This document shows positions 46,673-60,437 of a stretch of DNA of 64,000 nucleotides, piece after piece. This stretch comes from Siphonodentalium dalli (Eukaryota > Mollusca > Scaphopoda > Gadilida > Siphonodentaliidae), in assembly GCA_032622095.1 (NCBI GenBank), contig CP136064.1, positions 274,625,614-274,689,613 of the forward strand, in the 5' to 3' direction. The notes under the pieces were generated by a model that was not told the DNA's origin, did no database searches, and saw nothing but the letters and a program-made list of their open reading frames with translations. A program made the position numbers and the translations under genes. Each line of letters begins with the position of its first letter. The first letter of the stretch is position 1.

Positions 46673-47457
46673 TCTATTATATATTTTGGAAGATCTGTCT
46701 GTGTGTGTATCGGTCTGGTGTGTGTGTGTGTGTTCGCGATGAACTCGAAAACGGCCGACCCGATTTCGATGAAACTTCGTATGTGAGGATACTATCGGTC
46801 GGGAAGTGGCATAGGCATATTAATTTTCAGATCCGAGGTCAACTTTTCACGTGCCGAGGTCAAATCTGTTTTTACGCTGTGTTACGGGACTTTCATTTGA
46901 GTTCGGGGCTTACAAATCGATTCGAAACAGCGCGAATAATAAAATGTCAGTCATAATAATGACACTGTGAGAATCTTTCGTGTTTCCTCTTTCCAACGAT
47001 ATATAATGCGTATGTATCCGTTTTAGTTATCTGCCTCAATTATCAAGAAGAAGTGGTAATATCTTACATCAGGATAAAAACAATGCGTAACTTCTATGAC
47101 GTCGTTAGAGGTCATAACGTTAGATCACGTTAACGCTTAACCGGTCGATGCATTTGACTGTTTCAGACGTCTTGGCGATATCTCGGGTACGTTGAAACTT
47201 GATAATTAATGAGCGTGTGTATATGAGGCGCGTTTATATACTTGAGTGGAAATCAAATCGGGTTAAACTGGCGGATTTTTACGGACGAAATTTGATGCAT
47301 ATATAGGGTATCTCGGTATCCGCTGGGCCGATTTCCCGGTATCCGCTGGGCCGATTTCCACCATTTTTGGGGTGTTGGTGTTTGACCCCACCTGACCTTG
47401 ACCTTCAAAATGGTCAATTCAAGGTCAAAGCCCGGACGAAGTCGGGTCACCTTCTAG
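46673..47457 (+). mobile_element. Helitron-like element, copy B
   Basis: It has the same termini and 3' hairpin as copy A, with about 95% similarity by eye. It is separated from A by 12 bp of AT repeat. A short internal deletion (cgatggtaatttatctt missing near 47188) distinguishes it. Confidence 0.75.
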
Positions 47458-47466
47458 TATATATAG

Positions 47467-47507
<41 letters not shown>
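47458..47507. repeat. AT microsatellite between Helitron-like copies
   Basis: About 50 bp of (TA)n with one interruption. It is the spacer between copies B and C. Confidence 0.9.
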
Positions 47508-47510
<3 letters not shown>

Positions 47511-48308
47511 ATTATATATTTTGGAAGATCTGTGTGTGTGTGTATCTGTGTGTGTGTGTGTGATCGCGATGGACTCGAAAACGACCGAGCCGATTTCGCT
47601 GAAACTTGGTATGTGGGAGTATTTTCGGCCGGGGGGTGGCATGGGCCTATCAATTTTCAGATCCGAGGTCAACTTTTCACGTGCCGCGGTCAAATCTGTT
47701 TTTACGCTGTGTTACGGGACTTTCATTTGAGTTCGGTGCTTACAAATCGATTCGAAACAGCGCGAATAATAAAATGCCAGTCATAATAATGACACTGTGA
47801 GAATCTTTCGTGTTTCCTCTTTCCAACGATATATAATGCGTATGTATCCGTTTTAGTTATCTGCCTCGATTATCAAGAAGAAGTGGTACTATCTTCCATC
47901 AGGATAAAAACAATGCGTAACTTCTATGACGTCGTTAGATGTCATAACGTTAGATCACGTTAACGCTTAACCGGCCGATGCATTTGACTGTTTCAGACGT
48001 CTTGGCGATATCTCGGGCAACGATGGTAATTTATCTTTACGTTGAAACTTGATAATTAATGAGCGTGTGTATATGAGGAGCGTTTATATACTTGAGTGGA
48101 AATCAAATCGGGTTAAACTGGCGGATGTTTACGGACGAAATTTGATGCATAGCATAGGGTATCTCGGTATCCGCCGGGCCGATTTCCCGGTATCCGCTTG
48201 GCCGATTTCCACCATTTTTGGGGTGTTGGTGTTTGACCCCACCTGACCTTGACCTTCAAAATGGTCAATTCAAGGTCAAAGCCCGGACGAAGTCGGGTCA
48301 CCTTCTAG
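47508..48308 (+). mobile_element. Helitron-like element, copy C
   Basis: It has the same termini as A and B and the same orientation. It is followed by T and a short fragment of internal element sequence (gttgaaacttgataattgg). Confidence 0.75.
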
Positions 48309-48357
48309 TTGAAACTTGATAATTGGCGGATTTATATATATATATATAGGTTTAAAA

Positions 48358-48411
48358 TAGACCGATCAGTCTAAAATGGACCGGTCGGTCTAAAATGGAC
48401 CGGTCGGTCTT
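48358..48411. repeat. Short tandem repeat, ~19 bp unit
   Basis: Three copies of aaaatggaccggtcggtct. It lies just beyond the inferred 3' end of the VWC gene. Confidence 0.85.
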
Positions 48412-48499
48412 TCACTTCATGAATCTGTGATAAGGGGAATCACCCTAAACTGTTCTATAATTATTTTTCAACCCATACTTAACAAAAAATAATACTGAT

Positions 48500-48838
48500 T
48501 TCTTTTGAAAGTTTATTGATAATGTTCAAATCTTCAATCAAACACAATTTTAATATTCAAGAAATTTCGAGTTTTTCATGATATGGCTGTAATAACTATT
48601 ACGGACCTGGAATACAACTTTTAGTGGGTGCTTAATCAATCGGTTACAGAGAATCGGACGAAGTTAAAACCATGTTTAACATGATATATCATGATATATC
48701 ATCATTATCATGATGTAAGGTAATCATGTCATATTTCAACATAATGACCATGATTTATAACAATGACCAGATCGGTCTAATAAGGATGGATCGGTGGCAA
48801 GTTAAATGAAAGCAAACAACAGCGCGTATTCAGAATGT
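48500..48838 (-). other. VWC gene 3' UTR
   Basis: This is non-coding sequence between the stop codon and the AATAAA signal on the minus strand. It contains a small inverted repeat (atgatatatcatgatatatcat, 48681-48702). Confidence 0.5.
48512..48517 (-). terminator. VWC gene polyadenylation signal AATAAA
   Basis: Plus-strand tttatt reads AATAAA on the coding strand, about 325 bp after the stop. Confidence 0.5.
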
Positions 48839-48975
48839 TTAGGCGAGCTCCTGGAATCTACAAAGGACAGATGGTCCGTTCTTCGCGAAAGCGTCACACT
48901 TGCAGTCGAAATTCCCACGCTGCACAGACTCGTCGTGATCTAAGAATGCCCCGTCCAGCAGCTTACAATTTGCAC
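48839..48975 (-). CDS. VWC gene exon 2: cysteine-containing tail
   Basis: The acceptor is ttattccag (complement of 48976 on). After completing a Gly codon it encodes ANCKLLDGAFLDHDESVQRG and then NFDCKCDAFAKNGPSVLC, ending with TAA at 48841-48839. The spacing of the four cysteines suits an extracellular module. The exon could belong to another minus-strand gene, but phase and content fit exon 1. Confidence 0.6.
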
Positions 48976-51900
48976 CTGGAATAAAATAATTACAAGATTA
49001 TACACAGATGCAATCCTCCACAATAACTTATGGTGTTGATGAGATAAACATAACTGCTCATGATCATGCCCATATAGAATCTACCCGGGTAAGTTTACCC
49101 TAGTGAAATGGGACCAAACCCGGTGTCTTATCTATTTGGGTGTAACATGGGTGAAACCCTGGTAAATCCAGGTAAATAAGACACCGGTTTATCAACCAGG
49201 TTTCGTACCTTAATAACTCTGGTATTACCTCTCCTGAAAAACACAGGTGTTTATGGTCCAGTTGAAGCGTGGGTTTGTGCTCCCACCTATAGTCTGTTTT
49301 TCTCTCCTCGTATACCCTAATGATTCCACCCTAGTATACGCTGGTATATCTACGCAGGTCCACACTGTACTACCAAACTGACGAATCAGCGTTAATACTT
49401 GGGTTTCTATTGGGAAGGGTATTCCAAGGTGGTATAACCATGGTATACCAGGAGATAAAACAGGTTGGAGCACACACCCATGTTTCAAACAGGGTGTAAA
49501 CACATGGGTTTATCTGGAGGGGTAATATCAGGGTGCAAATTCCCGATTAAGAATAAATAAAATTTCATCTCATGTTTTAGCATACTATCAAATCAAGGAA
49601 ACCATGTGGAGCCATATACGTTTATTCAAGATAAAGAAACTGACTATAGATACAAAGTATGACATCACGGTGACCTAAATGAACAAGTAACAAGGGGGCT
49701 GGACGTGTACATATCATTCACAATGTACATGTATAATACTGGATAATTTTTCGACCTTGAGACTAAATTGACACAACTAATCGTCAAGGTCAGGGTCCGC
49801 GCTGGACCAAAATTTACTGTTGCCAAATAATTTGCCAAATGAAAATATTTTTTGCAAAATTATATTAGCATTTGCCAAATGATATCCCTGATAGTATAAT
49901 TTTCTGCAACCTTAAGTCTTATGTTTGCACACTCGTGGTTTAACGACTTTTGATATCGATAGAAAGACGCTCTTTAAAACACTTCTCCAAATATGCCCGT
50001 TATTTCGTCAAAAACACTTCTTTAAAATATCTCCGTTATTTAGTTAATAAAAATAATTTCTTATTTCGATAATTCGCGCTATTTCGTAATTTCGATGCAT
50101 TTTTTATTCCGCCATTTCGCTGTATTTTCCTATTTCGCTTTTTTTGATGCATTTTTTATTCCGCTATTTCCGCTATTTCGTGGTATTTCATATTTCGATA
50201 ATTCCCTATATTTGACATATTATGGGATATTGGCATGCCTCAACGGCTGGCGTGGAATGCCACATACCCAAAACCACTGAGGATTTTAACTAATAAGGAA
50301 ACTCTTTGTGGAGCCATATACGTTTATTCATGATAAAGAAACTGACTATATATACAAAGTATGACATAACGGTGACCTAAATGAACAAGTAACAAGGGGG
50401 CTGGACGTGTACATATCATTTACAATGTACATGTATAATACTGGAGAATTTTTCGACATTGAGACCAAATTGACACGACCAATAGTCAAGGTGTGGTAAA
50501 ATTAATGCTGATTAACCATTAACTAGGAATTATCGAACTGAATTTTGTTGATGAATTAAAGTTGAAATTTTTGAATATTAAATACCGTATTACAATTTCT
50601 CAACTGAGAACCAAAACAAAAACAAAACAAAAAAACATAATTTTCTTGCAGTATTTATACACGATTCCGCGACAAATACATTTGACTGAATTACTAACAA
50701 CACATACAATAATGTACTTTTTATTTTTTATTTTTGGGTTTGCACTGAATATGTTGTTCCTGGTTATTAAGAAGCAGTTGTAGTGCACTGGAACTCCCTC
50801 TGCCCAGTTTTGATATATTATATTGGCCAATATTAGTAATATTGTTGTATGTGATTAGGAAATTTTGCATAAATGTAGTTTAGAGACACTACATTGTGGA
50901 GCAAAAGTTGAAATATGTAGCAACTAGTGGTATAGGGCTACAAGACAAAGACATGTATTACAATGTATTTTATCCAAATTTGTGCCCACAAAACTTAGTC
51001 AAGAGATTTTGATTCACAAACACTTTGTAAGCTTTGATTATTTTAGTACACATGTGAACCTTGTAAGCTTTGATTATTTTAGTACACATGTGAACCTTGT
51101 AAGCTTTGATTATTTTAGTACACATGTGAACATGTAAGCTATGATTATTTTAGTACACATGTGAACCTGTAAGCTATGATTATTTTACTACACATGTGAA
51201 CCTTGTAAGCTTTGATTATTTTAGTACACATGTGAACCTTGTAAGCTCTGATTATTTTAGTACACATGTGAACCTTGTAAGCTTTGATTATTTTAGTACA
51301 CATGTGAACCTTGTAAGCTTTGATTATTTTAGTACACATGTGAACATTGTAAGCTATGATTATTTTAGTACACATGTGAACCTTGTAAGCTATGATTATT
51401 TTAGTACACATGTGAACCTTGTAAGCTATGATTATTTTAGTACACAAGTGAACCTTGTAAGCTTTGATTATTTTAGTACACATGTGAACCTTGTAAGCTA
51501 TGATTATTTTAGTACACAAGTGAACATTGTAAGCTATGATTATTTTAGTACACAAGTGAACATTGTAAGCTATGATTATTTTAGTACACATGTGAACCTT
51601 GTAAGCTATGATTATTTTAGTACACAAGTGAACATTGTAAGCTATGATTATTTTAGTACACATGTGAACCTTGTAAGCTTTGATTATTTTAGTACACATG
51701 TGAACCTTGTAAGCTTTGATTATTTTAGTACACAAGTGAACCTTGTAAGCTTTTATTATTTTAGTACACATGTGAACCTTGTAAGATATGATTATTTTAG
51801 TACACATGTGAACCTTGTAAGCTATGATTATTTTAGTACACATGTGAACTTTGTAAGCTATGATTATATTAGTACACATGTGAACCTTGTAAGCTATGAT

Positions 51901-54900
51901 TATTTTAGTACACATGTGAACCTTGTAAGCTATGATTATTTTAGTACACATGTGAACCTTGTAAGCTTTGATTATTTTAGTACACATGTGAACCTTGTAA
52001 GCTTTGATTATTTTAGTACACATGTGAACCTTGTAAGCTATGATTATTTTAGTACACATGTGAACCTTGTAAGCTATGATTATTTTAGTACACATGTGAA
52101 CCTTGTAAGCTTTGATTATTTTAGTACACATGTGAACCTGTAAGCTATGATTATTTTAGTACACATGTGAACCTGTAAGCTATGATTATTTTAGTACACA
52201 TGTGAACCTTGTAAGCTTTGATTATTTTAGTACACATGTGAACCTTGTAAGCTTTGATTATTTTAGTACACATGTGAACCTTGTAAGCTATGATTATTTT
52301 AGTACACATGTGAACCTTGTAAGCTATGATTATTTTAGTACACATGTGAACCTTGTAGGCTTTGATTATTTTAGTACACATGTGAACCTTGTAAGCTTTG
52401 ATTATTTTAGTACACATGTGAACAATGTAAGCTATGATTATTTTAGTACACATGTGAACCTTGTAAGCTATGATTATTTTAGTACACATGTGAACCTTGT
52501 AAGCTTTGATTATTTTAGTACACAAGTGAACCTTGTAAGCTTTTATTATTTTAGTACACATGTGAACCTTGTAAGATATGATTATTTTAGTACACATGTG
52601 AACCTTGTAAGCTATGATTATTTTAGTACACATGTGAACTTTGTAAGCTATGAGTATATTAGTACACATGTGAACCTTGTAAGCTATGATTATTTTAGTA
52701 CACATGTGAACCTTGTAAGCTTTGATTATTTTAGTACACATGTGAACCTTGTAAACTTTGATTATTTTAGTACACATGTGAACCTTTTAAGCTATGATTA
52801 TTTTAGTACACATGTGAACCTTGTAAGTTATGATTATTTTAGTACACATGTGAACCTTGTAAGCTTTGATTATTTTAGTACACATGTGAACCTTGTAAGC
52901 TTTGAGTATTTTAGTACACATGTGAACCTTGTAAGCTATGATTATTTTAGTACACATGTGAACCTTGTAAGCTTTGATTATTTTAGTACACATGTGAACC
53001 TTGTAAGCTTTGATTATTTGAGTACACATGTGAACCTTGTAAGCTTTGATTATTTTATTACACATGTGAACCTTGTAAGCTTTGATTATTTGAGTACACA
53101 TGTGAACCTTGTAAGCTTTGATTATTTTAATACACATGTGAACCTTGTAAGCTATGATTATTTTAGTACACATGTGAACCTTGTAAGCTATGATTATTTT
53201 AGTACACATGTGAACATTGTAAGCTATGATTATATTAGTACACATGTGAACCTTGTAAGCTATGATTATTTTAGTACACATGTGAACCTTGTAAGCTATG
53301 ATTATTTTAGTACACATGTGAACCTTGTTAGCTATGATTATTTTAGTACACATGTGAACCTTGTAAGCTATGATTATTTTAGTACACATGTGAACCTTGT
53401 AAGCTATGATTATTTTAGTACACATGTGAACCTTGTAAGCTATGTTTATTTTAGTACACATGTGAACCTTGTAAGCTATGATTATTTTAGTACACATGTG
53501 AACCTGTAAGCTTTGATTATTTTAGTACACATGTGAACCTTGCAACTGTATTTAAAGGTACTCAATCCGATTTGATGAGCAGACGATACTCTTCTATATG
53601 CTTCTATATATGTGTGGGGCTCCCTGCAGGGTAATGGATGTTTTTTTTATTTTATGTCCTAAAAATTGTAAGAAACATTTATTTAAAAAAATGATAAAAA
53701 ATTGCTAGGCCAATGCATTCTCTTATATATGCGAGGCGACCTATGGTCGACTCGCATATATAAGATAATGCATTGGCACAGGGTATATGGGTTGATACAA
53801 AAATCGACCTGGCACTCAAAGGGTTAAAGGTACTCAATCCGATTTGATGGTCCCCATATCATCAGATTCCTTCAACAACACAGTTTTTGAAATGCCGCTT
53901 CAGTTATTAGAATCGATTAATTGCCCAAAAATAATTATAACCACAGTCAACTATAGTATAAAATTGCCCAAAACCTGTTATTTATCAACATTTTGTTCAA
54001 CGAAATATTGCCGGTTTGTCAAATATCTGACACAAAAAAGCCACTTGATTTAGAGCTATCCATCTTCATCCGCAATGTTGTCCTGAGACAGTCTTCTCAT
54101 CGACTTTTACTGGGCCACTAAACATTCCAGGTGGTGAAAAATAAAAGATTTTAAAAATCGATATCTGATCACTCTGATCTTGGATTGGTGGGTTCATCGA
54201 CTCGAATAAAATAATTTTTACCCCCGAAGCCAAATAAATAGTAATTGAGGGGCGCTTTAATCAGATTGGGTACCTTTAACTTGCCTAACTTACCGTACCA
54301 GATACGAAGATGGAGTTCACTATTTCCAGTGAGGTAATATTGTTTCGTTTTAAACTTTCAAACTGAGTTTCCTCTCTTTGATTGACATAAACATGAGCTC
54401 TGATGTGTAATACATATGTAATGCTTGGGTTAAAACTTACATTCAGGAGGTGGGTTCAAAGTTTGATTAAAAATACGGGCGGCGTTGGCGGTGGGTATGC
54501 TGTTAAAATATTCACCTCCGTCAATAGCGGGCTATCATCACTAAATTCACCCTCTGGGGACCTCATTCTGTTTAGGCCTCATCTTCTGGGAAGTATCTAT
54601 AGTCTCAAGTTAACATTGTTTTCAGTTACTTTTTCCCATCTGGGAAGTTTCTATATCCCCTAATTTTCAGAAGATAAAATCCATAATCGAGGCGCCCAAT
54701 GGGTGAACATCACCAACTTCAACTGGGGAACTTCAATCTGATCCTAGGTATGCCATAGCAGTTGAGGGCCTAAGCAGAATGTGCGGGATAGCATCACTAA
54801 ATTCACCCTCTTGGGACCTCATTCTGCAAATGACAGACATACTATTTGCAGGCTTGATTATCTGTGTAACCTAGTCACTATGACTAACACCAGGGTTGGT

Positions 54901-57900
54901 CGTAGTGACTCGCTGAAAGGTGTGGGTTAGTCATATTGACCCGACTATTTTCTCAGTGAATTTCTTATACAATCTTATCTACCAGTATACATTTCTTAAA
55001 GGTAATCAATCCGATTAGACGCTCCTAAAATACTATTTCTTTGGCTTTGGAGGTAAACAATATTTGATTCGATTCGAGGAACCCACCGTTCAAAGCTCAG
55101 AGTGGTCAGATATCGATTTTTTGAAATGTGTTAATTTTTGGATATGTGGTCCACTCCCACGTCTCAAACTGACAAATTGCGGGTGTAAGATGGATAAATC
55201 TAAAATCAAGTGGTTATTATTGTTATGGACCACATCTCCAAAATTTAACACATTTAAAAAATCGATATCTGATCACTCTGAGCTTTGAAGGGTGGGTTCC
55301 TCGACTCGAATCAAATATTTTTTACCACCGCAGCCAAAGAAATACTAATTTAGGGGTGGTTAAAGGTACTCAATCCGATCAGAGGGTTCTATATTACTAT
55401 TTCTTTGGCTTAAGGAGTAACAAATATTTGCTTCGAGTCGAGGAACCCACCCATCAAAGCTCAGAGTGATTAGATATCGATTTTTGAAATCTATTAATTT
55501 TCGGAGATATAGCCCACAAGTTGGCAGAACCACGTGATCAAAACAGACAAATTGCGGGTGTAAGGTGGATAACTCTAAAATCAAGTGATTATTATTGTTA
55601 ATAGTAAGCACTTGATTTTAGAGTTATCCATCTTACACCTGCAATTTGTCCGTTTTGAGCACGTGGTTTTGCTAACTTGTGGGACAGATCTCCGAAAATT
55701 AATATATTTCAAAAATCGATATCTAATCACTCTGAGCTTTGAAGGGTGGGTTCCTCGACTCGAATCAAATATTTTTTACTCCCGCAGCCAAAGAAATACT
55801 AATTTAGGGGTGTTTAAAGGTACTCAATCCGATCAGAGGATCCTATATTACTATTTCTTTGGCTTTATCTCAAATAAATAAATGCGACATTTTTTCACAT
55901 TCCATGCAGGTGCTGGCAGCGGTAAGTCCTGCGTATGGGAATGAACTCTGCATGAAGCTTGCATGCGACCAGAAAAATGACCGGAACATAACAGCCCCAA
56001 TGATGAATTTGTTAATTGACCCACACTTTGAATGTTTTATATTCTAAAAAGCGACGATTCCAGCATAAAATTAACTTTTCAAACTGGATTAAAGAATATA
56101 CACGTGCGCTTACGCCTGTAATTAAGCAGGTGTGTACTCCTGTGTCGGATAACAAAACAGTTATCACCCTCGTTTTCGTTTACACGGGGATTTCTTCCTG
56201 CTATCCTCGGGTGACTTTCCAGGTCTCGAGTCGTCGATAAATCGCAGTGTCTCGCCCAATCGCGGGCGACAACAACAAATCACATGAAAGCCATATTATT
56301 GAGCCCGCTCTCCCGCGGCGAAGCCGCGGAAGCGAAGCGACCATGGTATACGTATGCGAATATAAGATATATACTAATCGACTTTTTCGGCCCAATCTAA
56401 AAATAAATTGAAATAACCTAAAATAGGATAATTTATTCATAATTCAAAGGTCAGCGCAGTCCAAAAATGATTGTTGGCGACGGCCGCCATTTTGTATTAA
56501 TTAATGCCACCTCGAAATGTGTAATTGGGCAAATGCAAAAAACTTTGATCTAGCAACTGTTAGCTATACTTCATTATATGTAGGAACATCATGCGCCTAA
56601 AGCCAAATATATTTTCAAAAAGTGAATGTAAATTGAACAAAAGCTCTGGTTAACAAAAAAGTTAAATTGCATGAAAAAGTTTTGTTTACATATTTCATAA
56701 AATTATTAAAAATATTTACCCCGAAAGAGGAATCTAGCGACCTTGCTGGCCGTTTACATATTATCTTCAATTTTCTAACGGTATTTCCGCCTAAAAGATT
56801 GATGAAATATTCTCAAAGTTCAAGGCCGACAAACGGAAACTTTAAGTTCCGATTGAAAGATCGCAGAGTCATTTTAAGATTGCTTCTTGGGAAACCAGTA
56901 AAGGCGTCATGACATCAAGACGTACATCATGGCGTCACTACCGACACCGGCGCGCAAAATTCCAGACAGGACTGCGTCGATGGCCAGACAGCTGAGACTC
57001 GTGTTACATGGCAGGCTAAATATCCACATTTACTTTATATGTGATTATTTACATACATTGTATATATCATTTTATTGTGTCCCATTATAAGGGTGGATAC
57101 ACACATGCATGTAAGTTCTGTATGTAAAATACATGTATTTTACATGGCCACACCAATAATTGACAACATTAATCACCTGCGCGCGAGCGGTTCATTGTTA
57201 ACAGACCAGACAAGTGAGTAGTTCTAAGCGAAGTCAAATTGTCCTCTATTAGTACATTTAAGGCCAGTCCAAAACATGTCTTCTCTTACGGATGCGGAAA
57301 TTAGTCAAGTCTGTGTGATATCTGGCATTTTATTAATGCACGAACACCAGAAGCAATACGTCTGGCATATGTAGGCTTGATGTAGAACATTTTCAACCAT
57401 GATACTTGTTTGGGTGGTGTCTCGAAAGCTTCAAATCGCTAAGGGACTTAGTTGAATGTATCGGTCGGAATAATCTGGGCAAGAAGGTACCGTGAATATG
57501 ATATGTTTTACTTAAATAGCTCAGATTTAGCCACCCCCGCCTGGTAGCTTTCGGGGTCATATATAGCCCCTGCATGCGTCTGGGAAATCCTAATCCACCA
57601 CTGCTATAAATAAGAGAGGACTGGTAGTTATTTAAATAGAAAGTCTACCATATGGGTTATCCCACGAACCATTATTTTAAGTGGACTAGCGACTCGGTCC
57701 AAGATAACGACATATCTACATTCCGACTTAATTGGAACTAGAACTCAGTGCGTTCAACACGTAGGCAATGATTGGGTTGTCAGTGGACACATATTACATC
57801 GTCTGTATGATCCATGTAAAACGCCAAATACACGATAATTACAGATATTACATGCATGTGTGTATCCACCATTAGGGTTTATCATCAAAGCCTTCTATAC

Positions 57901-60373
57901 AGATACCAATTCATCCGACAATCCCACGAACAGTAACAAGCGGGCGCAAATTACGTTTACGTACATGATCATATTATCATTGGAAAGCTATTACTTATAT
58001 CCTTAGTCATCACTAGTTATGAATAGGTGCGTGCTACATATCACTTGGCAGCGAGCCAACAAAATGAGCGCGCCGCGTCTTTGCATTGATTGAGGCGGAT
58101 TAATGCTATTTCGAAAAGCCGTGCATGACACCAACTCCAGACAATGCAAAAATGATTGCTTTGTTCGTTAAAGTTAAATTATTGTCCAACATCGTTGCAA
58201 TAACAAAGGGGCAAATTGGGGGACTATATTGTTCTGTCGCCAGCCGCAGAGCGCGCAATTGTCGTATAGGGTTGTGAAGCGTCTCAATCAACACTTTAAA
58301 TGTATTTTTAGGTCTTCTTTAACGGATTTTGAATTTGTTAAAAAGGCATAAAGCTCTAGTTTTTTCATGTGAGATACCAGATATTCAACTCGTTATGTTG
58401 GGATATAAGATTTTATGAAACTCGTTAGCTAAATTTGTTCACAACTCGTCTGCGGCTCGTTAATTGTGAATCAAATTTATCAAACTCGTTTCATAAAATC
58501 TTATATCCCAACATAACGAGTTGGAGATCCTCTATATATTTGTGCATATTACTATTGAGTTATCAATAAAGCAACCAACATTTAATAGTTAATCATAATG
58601 TGTTTTCCCCTCAAAGTGGGACAGAAAATATTACTATTTTAGAACAGTATACTGTTCAAACGTGATATTTTGTATTTATAGATAATCTTTTAAAACACGT
58701 TTAAGTGAAGTATGCTGTGTTTGAGAAATATATTGCAAACGAGTATAGATTTGTTTTTATCACATGCATGTCTTATCACTATAGAAAACAACACTCTTGG
58801 GTTGGCGACTCTTAGCTTCAATTAATATTGAACTAATTTCCCCTTCTATACATGTTTCGTAACATGGTTATGAATAAACACAACACATTTAACACGAAAA
58901 ATTTACATATATAGGGCGACCCACCACCCCTCTACCTGCAAATTTTTGTTTTTTTCCGCCCAATTTTTGGGACCACCCCAAAAATCTTACAAAAAAACAT
59001 AAAATATAAACTAAATCATAGCCTAGCAAAGAATTGTTCCGTTTATTATTATTTAATACTATTCCCAGCATTTTAATAAACCTCTAAACTGGTCTAAAGG
59101 GAGATAATTCTATTAGTATAAAATGTGGAAATGCTGAATGCATGCACTTAAAAACATTGGGCATAATGCCATAAAACATAATAATTATGAGGTAATACAT
59201 GTCCTGATATCCTCAATAACTCCATATTCTTTTATATAACAATAGTATAAGATGTTTTAGAGCCACGGCCCAATAGTAATACTGTAGTAATATATAGGGG
59301 TAGAACAAATTTCATCTCCCCTATTTATGTGATATATATCTGCATATGGGTATGATGGGACCCAAGAAAAGTCACACTCAGAGCAGCTCACAGTCTAAAT
59401 ACATGTATGTATGTCATCTTGGTGTGCAGATTGACATATACCAATATTAGTGAAGAATTGGTAGTATTATTAACTTATTATCAGAGTATAAAGTTTAGTT
59501 TAAAGCCAGCGGGGATATCCAAGCCACGGTCACCTTGTACAAACCGTCCGTATACATATAGGTGCCCCCTGTACAATGTGGTTTACTGGACTATCACATG
59601 GAAACCCATTATAAGAACAAGCATCCTGGATCAGACTGTCCAGTTGAGATATGTGACTCTAAGAAAGTTCGAATGAAGAGAGTTGCATATATTACATGTG
59701 CAGTTTGATTCAGGTTTGTATGATTTATAATTAGTTTCAAGAACAAAGTTCATATTAGTCATGTTTATATTCTAGCTTTATGTTGCATATGGAATAAGTT
59801 GAGACTTTAATACCAAAAGCTACTTTTATAGTTACATTGCTCTATCCTGCTATATCCTAAATTGAATATCAAAACAACCAATAATGAACAAGCAACTAAT
59901 AATTACAATACCATATCTATTGGCAGTCAAATAACTGGAACTCCAGATATACTACCTTACTACATGTATCTGTACAGTACGTAACTGCTTAGACTTGTGA
60001 ATAATAACTGTGGTTGAATTAATATCACAAAAGGCTAAGCTTTCATAGTGTTATCCAAATAGTATGAACTTTTTGTATGAGTTATTTTGTTTTATAGTTT
60101 TAAACCAGTGGAATATAGTGGAATTGTTATTTTTGTGTGTATCATCAAGTTTATCTTGATAACAAATAATATCCATTATGTGGATTAAGAACAGAAGATG
60201 GTAATCATTTCATAATTATGCTTATATGCAAGCATTGTCGACTGATCGTGTCTAAGCATATAATTATGTTATAACAGTAAACAAATTTGTCAAAAGTAAT
60301 TGCAAAATTCATCACAGAATTCATCAATATAAACTCAGCTTTATATTTTGTTCAAACCCTTAAAGGGATACAC

Positions 60374-60437
<64 letters not shown>

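Noticed and set aside
45821-47786. Similar ~105-140-residue frames in the three Helitron-like copies
   Set aside because: Similarity comes from recent copying of the DNA. They run through the GT microsatellite, have no Rep or helicase motifs and end at different points.
51145-53509. Long periodic open frames on both strands (up to 435 residues)
   Set aside because: They result from a stop-free 36-bp unit. Changes are not biased to synonymous sites, and both strands are open equally.
51024-53542. Regular array suggesting CRISPR
   Set aside because: The units are contiguous with no unique spacers, and the window is animal nuclear DNA.
59407-59676. 89-residue plus-strand open frame in the VWC intron
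   Set aside because: No motif, signal or splice context. The composition looks random.
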